The notes beneath the pieces were generated by a model that was not told the DNA's origin, did not search any database, and saw only the letters and a program-made list of their open reading frames with translations. Positions 44,038 to 56,500 of a stretch of 64,000 bases of DNA are shown one piece after another; position 1 is the first letter of the stretch; each line of letters begins with the position of its first letter. A program made the translations under genes and the position numbers. Origin of the DNA: Daldinia sp. FL1419 (Eukaryota > Ascomycota > Sordariomycetes > Xylariales > Hypoxylaceae); contig MU623461.1 of assembly GCA_025201765.1 (NCBI GenBank), positions 46,319-110,318 on the forward strand. The letters are read 5' to 3'.

Positions 44038-45909
44038 TATAATAGGTCTCTACGGCATTTATCCATAAATATTATATAATCACGGTTCTCTCTATTTCAT
44101 TAGTCAAGCCACAACCTCGCGAACCAATCATATAATTGCGGTTTACCCCATGTTTTTCTATTCTTTTCGCTTCCGCTCGATCACTTTTACTTCAAAACAA
44201 GTGCAACAAATTCGCAAAGGTCATGCTAGCTGCCATCTATTGATTGATACTAATCATTAATGTTTTTAAGCCATTTTTGAATTACTATTTTGTTCTTGAA
44301 ACTTTTTATGGACGTGTGCGCGCCCGTGGCTGTACTTAAAATATGTGGCGTACAGCTCTGAATGGCGCATGCTGCTTATGTCATACATTCATTCGAGCTC
44401 TTAGGTTCGCCAACGGTCCCGAAAGGCCGACTAGCCGCAAAGCAGCCAGGTTAAAAATTTAGGTTAGTAAATTGTATATTTTAATTTTACTTTTATCATT
44501 TTAAAACAATATGTACAGAATAATTAAATTTATATATAATTATTAAATCATGGAAAGAAAAGGCCTTACGTGCCCGACATACAAGTGCCCTGCACTTTGC
44601 CACACTAGACCACTCAGAATGTACAATAACTTTTCTTCATGAGAGAGGATCGGATTTCCTTCCTCATCTCACGATTAACACTAGAAGGTAGTCAATACAA
44701 GCGGAGAATCGTCTCCACATAATTTTCTAGTTCGTAGCTTGGGGTATGTGGTTTTTCTGTCCACCTATTGTAAATATAATATTTCTGGACAGCGCAGACA
44801 CTCAATGGTGTCATCAATGCCATGCATTGTAAAAATAAAATTGAAATACACTCCAGCAGCTCGAGGGCCACCCTGCCCTACTTTATCGAATACGAATAGT
44901 CCCGCGATCCTTCTCTATTAACTCTCACTTATCCTCTAGAAAGGGAATCACGTCTCATATTTTAGGATGAAGAGCTAGGTCTTCGGGGGTTCGCAACACC
45001 AAGTTTCCGGAGCGGTGAATATGTGGCTTCGTCCGCGTTCGTATTCCCGATTTACATCATCCGGCAAAACTTTCCGAGTCAACGGTAGGTTTTATAAGTT
45101 TTTGACAGTTGAGAAACTGTGCACGCATGGTTTATGAATCATGATACCATGGAGAGATGGGCGATTTGCAGTAATTGTGGGAACACAATTCATTCTCCGG
45201 ATGCAACGTAGTCAATAAAGGTGAATAAACAGTCCATCTGTTTTATCTCCATGTCTCCCAGAGCGGGGCTAGGTTAATGCCTCTTCCAAGGTGTTCGTTA
45301 AATTTTAATATCCCCTTTCGGCTAGGTGGGATCTTAGAATCTGGGTCCCCAATTCGGTGGTTCTACGATTTAAATGGTTCCTATTCGGATCCTGTCTTGA
45401 AACCCCCCGAATCCTACTAGCCCACTCGATTTAGTTCCCGTTTTGAGGCGGCGTTCGGTTTAAGGAGTCTCTGATTGGCTACCGATTACGACGTGCATGG
45501 CTATGCGGGGCCGTGATTGGCGGGCTCAGCATAGAGCCAGTAACCCAACTATTCCAAGAGCCATGATCACCAGAGCGAGGAGCCCTTACCGGTGTTCTGG
45601 AAAATGACGGCTAGGCACGTGGCAGTACTCAGTACGTCTTAGCCGCGAGGCTTGACTTCGGCCGGGCGGTCCTAGGATAGGAAATCGAGATGGCGTAGCA
45701 AGTGGATTCCTTCTCTTATTCTTCCTTCCCTCAGTCTCTGGTGGAGTGGACGAAAGTAAGAGAGAAAATCATCTCTTTGACGTGAATCAACAGACCCGTC
45801 TTTCTCTACGGCACGTTCCTTCGACCAACACGAGAACCGTCGATTCTGGAGGCCTACTCCAAAATAACAACTTCAGAACCTTATAAGTTGCTCGAATACA
45901 CCCGCCGAG
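44038..45909. other. Intergenic, no supported gene
   Basis: AT-rich at 44460-44560, then normal composition. It includes the promoter region of the next gene with a C/T-rich stretch at about 45706-45740. An open frame at 44739-44921 is not supported. Confidence 0.4.
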
Positions 45910-46810
45910 ATGGCAATTTTGCAAGATGTCAAGCCAGATATTGGAGCCATTCAAGCCCGTCCTGAAACAGAACGCTCTCGAGCCCTATTCGGCGACGTCA
46001 TAAATAACTCGAAAACGTCCCCGGAATCCAAGATTAACTCCAACATGAGTCGCTCGGAGAACCAGCCGTGCACATTTGCGGATATCGCGGTCTCCTATCG
46101 TGTCTATATCCTTGACGATATACTTGCAGAGCCGCAAGAGATTGTCCACGATTGGAACCGGAACCTTCGTACGTTTTGAAATTTTGCCTTGCCACTCCCC
46201 CTTTTATTTCTACCTGCCCAGAATAATTGCTAGTCTCCTCAGGTCGCTTGACAAAATAGAATAATTACTGACAGTCATTGTTAAAGTATACATTAGCCAA
46301 AGGCACAGACAAGGCCATACGTTTGCGCCGGTTGAGCTATCAAACGAAATCCTTATTTTCGACATTTCGACTGGTGAATATATCGCTTCAATCGATATCA
46401 GTCCTTACACCGGTCCACACTGCATGGAGCTAGATGCGTCGTGTAGCTATCTTCATGTCTACGTCAACGGAGGGACTATTTGGATCGATCCTGAGGCGAG
46501 AATAGTCACCAATTTCGAACCAGCACAAAGGATGAGGCCCGTAGAAAGAACTACCGAGGACTTTATTGCTGAGGTCGATTTGAGGTCTGGCAAGATGCGT
46601 CAGAGAATCAACGTCCCGGAGAACGATAGAAACTCCGGTGATGGAAGACATGTGACATTTGCTACCCCAGCAATCCGTTTTGCAAGTCGGTCGTCGAGCA
46701 GCAGCTTTCCCGTGGTGGATGTTTCAAATGACCACGTTGTCGATATTATCAAAGCCAAGTTCCCTGTTAAAGCGATCTACGTCACATCGAAGAACATAAT
46801 GCTGGTATAA
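45910..46810 (+). CDS. Unknown two-exon protein, 264 aa
   Basis: Exon 1 is 45910-46168, the intron 46169-46274 (GTACGT donor, ACTGACAG acceptor) and exon 2 46275-46810. The joined frame runs DDILAEPQEIVHDWNRNL into KVYISQRHRQGHTFAPVEL. The second half is rich in alternating beta-type segments (NEILIFDISTGEYIASIDIS, SYLHVYVNGGTIWIDPEAR), ends IKAKFPVKAIYVTSKNIMLV and includes a Ser run near residue 230. No signal peptide, membrane helix or catalytic motif is recognised. The first 50 residues look disordered. Both exons have clear coding character and the splice signals are good, so the gene is probably real, but I cannot assign a family. Confidence 0.6.
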
Positions 46811-49619
46811 GGAGCACCACGGTACCCATTCATACTATGGAAGGACATTCGCTACGGGTACGATGGGAAACGGGGCTAGGATAGGGGAGTTAGGGGGGCT
46901 AGGAGGTATAGACTTAACCCATGCTGGCATGGCGCACGGCGGAGATAGTTTGTAATGATTTGCAATAGACTGATTTGTGGTATAACTACGGCGATGTAAC
47001 GTTTTCTTTCTGTCATTCATACTAGGTAGCTTTATATTTTACAACGGTTGCGTACAAGTGAATTCAGCCTCAGGGCTACACTGATAGTTATAACAAACCA
47101 TGATCTTAAGTAAGCACTCTAAACTAAAGTCTTGGAAGTTATCGTATTGGAGCCCCTAGCCTCTGATCACGAACTGCCCCTGGTCCCCGCCCCCACCTCC
47201 TTACCAGGGTCAACATAAGCGATTATCGGAACCTCCACATTCGGAAGTGGGTTTCATATGCCGTGTTACCGCAAGAGGGTCTCGACTTTGAGTATACCGG
47301 GGAAGGTATGCTGTATTAATGCGGCGTAAGGGCGCTTAAATGATTGATATTGTACATAGATGTACTGATATCGATAGATACTAAGCGTCGTAGTTTGTAC
47401 GCGACTACTTCGTGACCTATCTTCCCCTTGGAAGGAATCACCAAAGTCCTACTTCATGCCGGTCACACTATCTCACAAACATAATTAATTCTAACTTTTA
47501 GAATGTCTTACATATAAGTGGGGGGATTTAGTTCAGCCCTACGAGTCGTTAGACGGATCCCACTTGCCCTTGCATTCCTATCCTACTACCTAATGTAGAT
47601 CCTAACGTTAGCTGGTTCCAAATGAAATTTCAAAAGCCGCTCGGGGTCCATAGATAATTATTAACAGGCAACTAAAGTTTTATCACTGGGGTCGGCGACC
47701 AATACGTCATCAATCGTAACGTAAGCTACACTAGGTATTGGACCTAGGTAGGTACCTAGGTAACGGGCTAGGGTTAGTCTATAGAGTGGGTAGGCTTTGC
47801 TCCTATGCCATGAGACGGGTAAGTTGATCTCGCTAGTTGGGCACTAGCAGATCACTACGTATGTCTCAGCGGTACAGTAGCGGCACGGCTGAGCCGCAGC
47901 GCTAGCCCATGACGAAAGCGTCTTACGTCTTACTCGACTCGTAAACGTGAGATTGCTTGTGCCGTCAAACAGAAACTGTGTTAATTATTTTGTTAAAACG
48001 TTATGCTGTAGCCACACGAAAGTATAGCCACTTACTGGGATTTCCATGGACCACCGTTACATTTCATCAACATAAAGCTATCATACGCTACGATGTATCA
48101 AAAGGTAAATCTCACATGAGAATGAGAGGCTGTAGGCACACAATTACGATGGTCTTTAAGAATGCGATGGTTACATAATTAGAATACGACGGGTCCTGTT
48201 AGTTTAGTGTAGCCAACAACAGGTTCAGGCGAAACAGTGTACTTTTGCCCCCTCCCATGTCATCATGCCGCCGATTTACGGTCGGAAACATTAATTCTTT
48301 CATGTGTGATCTTAAATATGATATGTCATAACCGGTTCAAGCTTTTCTGAAGCGCTCACAACCGAGATCATCCGCGTTAAATTTAACTCGCACGAGTCGC
48401 TACATGTAATAAAGTAGCGCTTAACCTAGATAATCCTCCGACCACAAATTTACGATATGCGGCTCTCTGATGGCGACATTGTACGGTTCCACTGGTAGTT
48501 ATGTTATCTAATTCGTATTTATAAATAGGTCTAGACCCAACCATTACCGTAGGCAAGGCATACTTAACTGGCGGATTATATATAGTTACCTACCTAGGAA
48601 TATACCTTTGAAACTGGGATTTAGTTTTGGTTAATAGTTCTTATTGTCCTTCATATTTCAATGGCTTCTAGATGAGACGCAAGCATATGCATGTAACGTG
48701 CTATTAATCCAAGATTTATAATGGTCAAAATTATGCATAAATAGGAAGAGCTCTTATTTAAGGTTCGTGGAGCTGCTGCGAGTCTGAGGCGTCGAGAACC
48801 TTCCCAAAGCAAAGGTATTTCTCGTCAATTCCTAGGTAACCAACTCCCGAAATCTGGGCTTCATAACCCATTTACAAACACTTTGCTGTTCCGCATCAAC
48901 CGAAAATGCGGTTGAAACTCAAGCACCAGATATTCCAACTACATAAATGGGGCTATAAGGAGTAAAAAGGGATTTTGGATTAAATATCGCCGGTATGTGT
49001 AACTAAGGACTGGGAGTATAACTTTGTTTAAACCTAAGGGAGCTGCATGGACCCGCGCCAGACTATACTACTAATATAACTAAGGTATTTAAGATAAATA
49101 TTGTATCAACTCAAGGATAGATCATGCGCAGAGTATAGCGCGTTGTATAAACAAACTGGCAGCGCATCTAGTCTGTATCATTTCCGAAGTTACATGAATG
49201 TACTATCCCGTTTACCTAGCTAGGTACCTTATGTACGAATCCTATTTTGCTTCTGCCAAGGGGAATTTCTCTTCTAATCGACATGGGGAGAAAAAAAGCC
49301 TGACACGTGCTAGTTCTAGGACCATATGCAAGTCCACGTGATGCGGATAGAACTCACATCGCACATCTAAATAAACATATAGTACTATACCTAACTGACG
49401 TAAATTCCTACTAACAGATGTGATTTTATACGTTTGACATACCGAGTACTCAAGAATGAGGTGGTATTAAGCTCTATGCGATGTCAGATGGGGAATATTC
49501 TTATAAATCTAAAAATATGTCATTTCCGAATGGAAATCGCGAATGCCTTTGGGTTATTCCTACCTTCGCAGGCGGGCGTCAAGAAAGGTGGCGCACTCCC
49601 CTGCTAAGCATCAACATAA
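46811..49619. other. Long intergenic stretch, no supported gene
   Basis: About 2.8 kb with short CCTAGG palindromes (for example CCTAGGTAGGTACCTAGGTA at about 47743-47762). Open frames such as 47957-48178 lack protein character. No RNA gene recognised. Confidence 0.4.
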
Positions 49620-49800
49620 TGTTTAATACTTCTTATTAAATATTATAATTATAATTATAAAATAAATATTGAAGGAAAAAATCAAAGAAAATACTGTATC
49701 AATATTTATTTAATTTCATATATTATATTAATTTTATTTAAATTTTTAAAGGTTTATATTATTATTTAAATATTGGTTAAATATTTGATAATTTTGTATC
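49620..49800. repeat. AT-rich block, probable RIP relic
   Basis: About 180 bp of nearly pure A/T (ATTATAATTATAATTATAA and similar) inside otherwise mixed DNA, with sharp edges. It looks like a remnant of a mutated repeat. No coding trace left. Confidence 0.4.
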
Positions 49801-50547
49801 TTTTGGTAGGGGATGTGCCAGCTTTGTTGACGCCTGCCTGCTTCGGTACTTGACTGTTTCAACAGCTGGTGGTGGCAGTTGGCAGCAACCTTCGTCACCA
49901 ATACCTGCAATCACACATACCTACGTGAAGTAAGCAGCACCTGCCCAGGATCAGGACGTATGTTTCCAAGTGTTTCGGCAGCCTTGTGGCGGTTGCCTAC
50001 TTTGTACCTAATCGACCTCTCGGTCCAAACAAGCAGCGCTAAAAGATCGATTCGCTCTCGTTGAATTTGATAACGCGCCATGTGGTTCCAGTGATTCCAG
50101 TAAATTTACAATTAATGATCTATCATTTTGGAAAACCGACCCAACAATTATTATTCTACCTTCGATACATCATTGCACTTTGCGTTTGGGTACCTACTTA
50201 ACATCCCAAACGCGCACCGAAATATGGTCCGCTTATACCTGCATAGATATTCCAAATCATTTTTCGCGTTGTGTTTTCCCCCCGTTCTGATATCTATATG
50301 TTATTATTTTCACCAACAATCTTACCTATTTGGTGTAAATACAACTTTATGACGCTTCAAACATCTCCACCTCGCACATTTTACCGTGTACAGAACAGCA
50401 TTGAAAGCCTCATCTTAATTCTTTCATGACTATTATAAGCAATAAAATCAAGTTTCTACATGATCCTGTCTTGGACATACCGATCAGGGTCAATTTATCA
50501 CAGGACTCGATGTTGATGTTCACCTAGGTAATTCGCACACTTACACA
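49801..50547. other. Promoter side of the giant gene
   Basis: About 750 bp upstream of the ATG at 50548. No gene; frames at 49879-50064 and 50128-50352 are not supported. A CACCTAGGTAA motif lies about 25 bases upstream of the start region. Confidence 0.35.
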
Positions 50548-53500
50548 ATGGATGCTGAAGAGGTCCAAACCCCACCCGGGGTTTTGAAGGCCTTATTCAA
50601 CCATATAGCATTACCTCCAATGCTACCTCAGGGGTCTGAATCAAATATCGATGAGATCGAGCGCGGTCTCCTAGATCGCTTGATAGTTGCCGTCAAGCTT
50701 ATGGAAAGTGTTGTGGAGGGCACCTATTGGAAAATATGGGAATCTATCAGGCGGTCTCTCTTGACATGTAAAACTCTTAATGTAGGTGGAAAGCTTGAAA
50801 GGACTCGCCTCGCTTCACATCTCAAGGAGCTTCGTGATTTGGATCTTGTCATACTACACGTCGGAGCTCAAAATGCCGGGCTTCTTATCTATAAACCTAC
50901 CAAGTAAGTTGAGTACTCTTGTACTCTTGCTGTCTTATATAGGGAACGTAATCGAAACTAATGAGATCTACTTAGTCCTGAGTTCGGCGGCAACATTCTC
51001 TTCGAAGCGTTCGAGGCCTCGCCTCTACGTGAATCGGTCCTAGAGTCCCAGGCTTTGTCGTGGACATTCCCAGGTACTGCTGTGCTGGTGCCTTCTTCCG
51101 TGTTTTATAGCGACGCGTTTCTTGAAAGCCTCTCAGCATTCCTCGAACAGGCTTCGGTTGAAACTACGCAAAGATTTCATGAATACGGTAGAAAGGCGGG
51201 GCACAAGATAGCGGAGGAGAGAGGAACCCCAGATCCTGCCTTGATCACGTCCCTCCTCACCGCAATCCTTGAGGCAAATGGAAGACGTATTTCCCCTACA
51301 CTCCTCAAAAAAAGAGTTCGAGATGATGTATGCTGGTTTAGTAGCGCGGTACCCTGGCGGAGATTACCTTATTGGCTTGTTCTTCGGGTTGCTATCTCAC
51401 GTTACTTGGCAATGATGCTTGGTGGGGCTCACGGAAGGATCCATTACAAGTTTCTTATGTGCATCATTCACGGTATGGTACTCAACGATACTAAGGACTC
51501 AATCTCTCTTGAGAATCAACACTTCTTGAGGGCTAAACTCTCACGCCGACTCTTCAAGCTCGATCGGGACCGTTTTGAGCAGCCCCGGGAGGTTCAGAAC
51601 TCTTACTCTTCTCTGGAATCGGCGTTAACGCCGCGTTTTAACAGAGTTCTTGATGAAACAGCGGCGAGAATAAACAGCGCCTGGGAACAGGAGAAACGCA
51701 ATACGACTAGGCCCGTACTCCCGTTACCGCGGGAAGCACGCCGACACGAGCAGCGGTTGACATTAAGCTTCAGTCGCCAATATTTAAACAAAGCTCGCAA
51801 AAGATACCAAGATACGGTTCCGCGTAGAACGCCCACAACTCGTATAACGCCACAACAGCCCAAAGTACATATCCAAGCCTTTGGAGACAAGCTTTTCGGA
51901 CTATTTAATAAAGAAAAGCAGCTCCAAACTTCCTCTACCAATATGTCTACGTATTCTTTTAGTCTATCGGCTCAGGTTCAGCAGCTTTACAAAGCTATCC
52001 ATGATTATATTGATCAAGTCGATGACTGCTACGAGAATAATGCAGAGCAAAAGAGCTATATGCTTCTTACTTTGCTAGAGGCCTGGATGTCGCTCGATGA
52101 AGCGGCGTGTTCTATGTTCCCCCTTTTGCGCGACTTTCATCCCGCCTTTACTTCACGGCTGATGGAGGTGCTTCGATTTCCCCTTTTTGCTGATATCGCC
52201 CGGGCGAGAAAGGTGGGGTCGTATATTCAAGGCCGAATCTTAAAATCGAACACACGAGCTACGATATTCGATGATCCGTGCAAGGGATGCTTTGCGGAAA
52301 GATACTTTGACGAATCTTCTGGTTCTGGTGCCCTCGCAAGTATACTGACCGGGATACAATCTGCCTCTGAGAGGAAAAGAGAAGAGAAAGAACAAGAATG
52401 GAAGGAGCTGAGTGCCGAGTACGAGAGACTCACAAGGGAGTATGAGGCTTCTACATGCGTCTATGTGTATTCCTTAGACGGCATACACTTAGAGCATAAC
52501 ATATACTCTTGTCGGAAGTGCCAACTTGACAAAGAGAGATCGCGTATGGTAATCAAAGCATTCGAGTCGCCATTACCCGAAAACGCTATTATGGCAAAGG
52601 TCGTAGTTTTCGAGCTTAGGTGTCCCGAGGCCCTTGCTCAATACCGCGACGCCACTTGGGCTATATTATATCGCATCGCAAGGCAAGGGGAGGAATCAAG
52701 TTTCGAACCAAAGCTATGCCTACAAGACTATTCGGGGTTGCAGCAATATGCAAGGGTTACTGGACATATAACACTCGCGTCGACAACCAAATCCTGTAAG
52801 TTCTTGTACACCCCATTTGCGGATAGTACTACACTAATAACAACTAACAGTCCTAATGACACACTACAAAGAAAGAAAGCGATTCCCAATTGATCTTGAT
52901 CAAGTCTGCCTTCCAAACGGCCTTAAGCTTGCGTATTTCGACCAGGAGACTCGCTCATGGCCGGGTCGCAGGGAAATACGACCGACTTTTGAGCATCACT
53001 GTCGATTGACATTGCCGAAAGGGTCACCGTTCTCGTCGCTCCTGGACTTAGATAGTTTCAACACTTACGGAAATGGGCCAACCTCTTATGAAATTGCGGC
53101 GTCTCATTCTTCGTGTCCTCCCAGTCTTAGTGTACACGAGTACATGGCCTTCCAATTCCTTCTATCTGGAAAACGTCGTCGCTGGATGTCACTTCTAACT
53201 GAACTCGGGTCTTCAAACTTGAATCTTTCTACAGAACCGACTGTTCTTTTGTTTGACCATTTGGTGCATCAGATCGGCCCCTCGGAAAAACACCAGGATA
53301 TTCTCGGGAATATCCATTATATATTTCGGGATTATCCCTTTTGCGAAAACCTGCTCCAGCAAATTCTAGCGAAGTTAGAAGCTATTGCCTCCAACTGGCG
53401 CGAGACACATCTTATGGAGATCATCATCATGCTGGCGTTAAGACTAGTCGCATTTACAACCCCCTTCGCGGACACGAGCTACTTAGCCGCGAAAGCGGTA

Positions 53501-56500
53501 GCTCTCCTTTCCGAAGCAAGACAGATAACCTTCCAATGGGTTAGAATGCTACGACAGGAAATGTACTCCGCGAGTGATCTTAGTAATGCACAGAATTGCC
53601 AGTCATATCTGCTATGGTCCGCCCTCCTTTGCAAGAGAACATTCGCCTACCTCCAGATGACAACGGTCTGGGATCTTAATAAGGCCGATCTCGCTATATT
53701 CCTAGAATGTAGCACGACTGTGTATGATAATATTCCGGATAATATTTCCTCCCTCGGCCAAATAATGAAGAACTCCTTCGTGCGAGACTTGAGAATGATG
53801 TATAGTCTCAAAGATCAAATACGGAATTCTATCGAAGTTCACGGACAAGCTGCTCTTCTTGACATGTTGAAAGTTCTATGGCCTGCTACTGAATCAAAAT
53901 TCATCCATAATGTCAGATTTGAGGTTGATGACTGGCTCCAAATTGAACTCATAGATCAAAACGGGGTTGAAACCGCTAGTTACAATTATCTTTTTGGTAT
54001 CCTACTAGTAAATGGCCAACCACTAGGTGTAAGTGGGGAAAATATACATGAATCTTAGGTATATATAATTTACTAACAAGAGCGGCCCTCCAGAAACTCC
54101 CTACAGATCCCGAGAGCACGATTATACTCGAGGAGCTATTCGGAAGTCAGACTAGTCTCATGAAATTTCCATCAAAAAGTCCTGGAATGACGCACGGTAA
54201 GTATTCCTAGAGGTCTTATTGATTTCACTGTTGTCGAATACCATAAAAATACTTGAAGCTAATCCAGGGACATACTTAGTATTGGCGTTTAAAAAGGGAG
54301 GCTACCAAACACATATTGGTTATGATGGAGGGGAGACCATAATCCGAGCTATCAAAGGCTCGCAAGTTCTGGAACTCGTCCCAAGGAAGATATTTCGTAG
54401 CGGAAACTCCTTCGACCTTCCCGCACACCTGGTCGATAATTGCATCCATTGGCTGTGAGTTATCGAGAGAAACCTTCCACTGGAGTTTGGTCTCAGAGCT
54501 AACCGACACTAGCGATCTCGTTTCTGGCATCCTGGAGATTCGGCCAAAATCGAAAAACATTTGGCGTTCGCACCCGCACAATTGGAGATTGGACGTCACG
54601 ACTTCTATATGTACGCGATTTACGCCTGTTCAAAGAACTAAAGAAACGCTGGTCGACCCCCATAGCCCACTATTCATCCGGGTATCGAAGACGTTTGCGT
54701 GGTTTGAACATGCAATGCATTTAACAGTTTACCAACCTGGGGGTGCATATGCTCTAACGGTCGAGATGCCCCGTATGCAGTTAAAATGGTTTGTGAACAA
54801 AAACAACTTATTGCAGTGTGCACATCTACAAGCTGAACTAGATCCCTGTCAGTCCATTGACACATGGTATGGGTTCGACAGTAAACTCGTTTGTCGCAGT
54901 TTGAAAGACCCTCTGGAGCGCTTCGTCCTCGTACCATTGGGGATGCTAAGGGCAAGGAAAAGGGGATGCCACGTCCAGGTATGCGTGCAATTGCACAATT
55001 CACCATCCGCTGTATACCTCCGCTTCATTGTAAACAAGACTCTTGGCCGTATAGAATCCGCGGCTGAGCCTGCATTGGTATATAAGAAGGCAGAGATACA
55101 CGCACTCACCTCTTTCATCTTCCCAGACCCACTAACGGGTCTAACTGGGATCGAGAGTTCTCTAGCGATTCTAACTTCTGGAGCGTCTCAACCATGGTCA
55201 CCTTTGACTGTTCTCCCAATCAATATTCTGGGCTCCATCGCAAGCCTCTCCCCACGCCGAGAATACTACCCCTCGGATTTAAAGGTTATGAAAAAAGAAA
55301 CCTGGGACCCCCAATTGCCCATGATGATTCAACGGGATGAGTTTCGCATTCTCGTCAACCAAATTGTCTCTCAGTCTAATAGGCTAGCAGCATTTTATTC
55401 TCATAAAGTTGAGGGTGTTGAAAAGCCCGAGGTGTTAGAACTTCCATCGTCTGGAGATCATAACTTGAATATACGCAGTTTACACCGTCGACGACTTTAT
55501 GAAAGGTGTTCCAACTATGAATTGCCGATAAATCATCCCGACGATATGGTTTACGAAGCCAGGCATAGCCCTCATGCTACAAGTTTGCGCTATTCTAACG
55601 TCCTCGAAGCGCTTAGTGTGATCCGCGATAAGCCTGCATTCATGTCTACGGTTGAAGACCTTGCCATGAACCTATCGCAATCACTGAACATAAAGGGCTA
55701 TAGCCAAATCCTTGAAAAGATAACGCTGCAGGAACGGCTTAATACCGACATACGCCGTGAATGGGGGCCATTGGTTAACAGGTCAAGGCGTTACGTGAGC
55801 GGTATACACTGATGTTCTTCATAGGCGTAATTTCCTTTCGGTCAGACGCAAACATGCCCCTGATCAGAACCCTTATTGCATTCGCACATTGGGATCAACT
55901 ACTGTCATTGCCTTTACCCGATCATGCAGAATACCATAGTTTCCGACCGCGTCAGACACCACAGCTTGACGTCTTGGTTAAACTCATTGAGCCATACCAA
56001 GTGCCACCACCAGAGGACCCGCCTCTTATGGAGTTCGCAAGTAGTAAGGACCAGAGAAAGCTTTGGCAGGCCAAGACCGCCCATAATCGCAAAGCAAAAG
56101 AAGACTGTGAAAAGCTTGCGAAAGCCTTGATATCAAAGTGGCCCACCCCAACCCCAAGTGCCGATATCAACGATGCAAATCTTGTAGACGTACCAAGAGC
56201 CTTGCAAAAGTTAGAGACGGAATGGGAGAGGTTATATAGCAACCACGAATTCTATAACCACCTCCAAGAAGTCCAGAATATATTACGCCAGAGGCATTCA
56301 GACGTAAAATTTCAAAGGGTGGACTTTATACCGTCTGAGACTGCGTACACTATCCAAAAACCAGGTTATATGCTTCCGGGGCTCGGGAGTGATTTGATGA
56401 AGATGCCCATCGCTAAAGATAAAGAAATCCCACCGAGATCCGCATATGATTTCAGGGGACATAAAGCACAACTTGATGCGCCTGCTTACGGCCATGCCCA

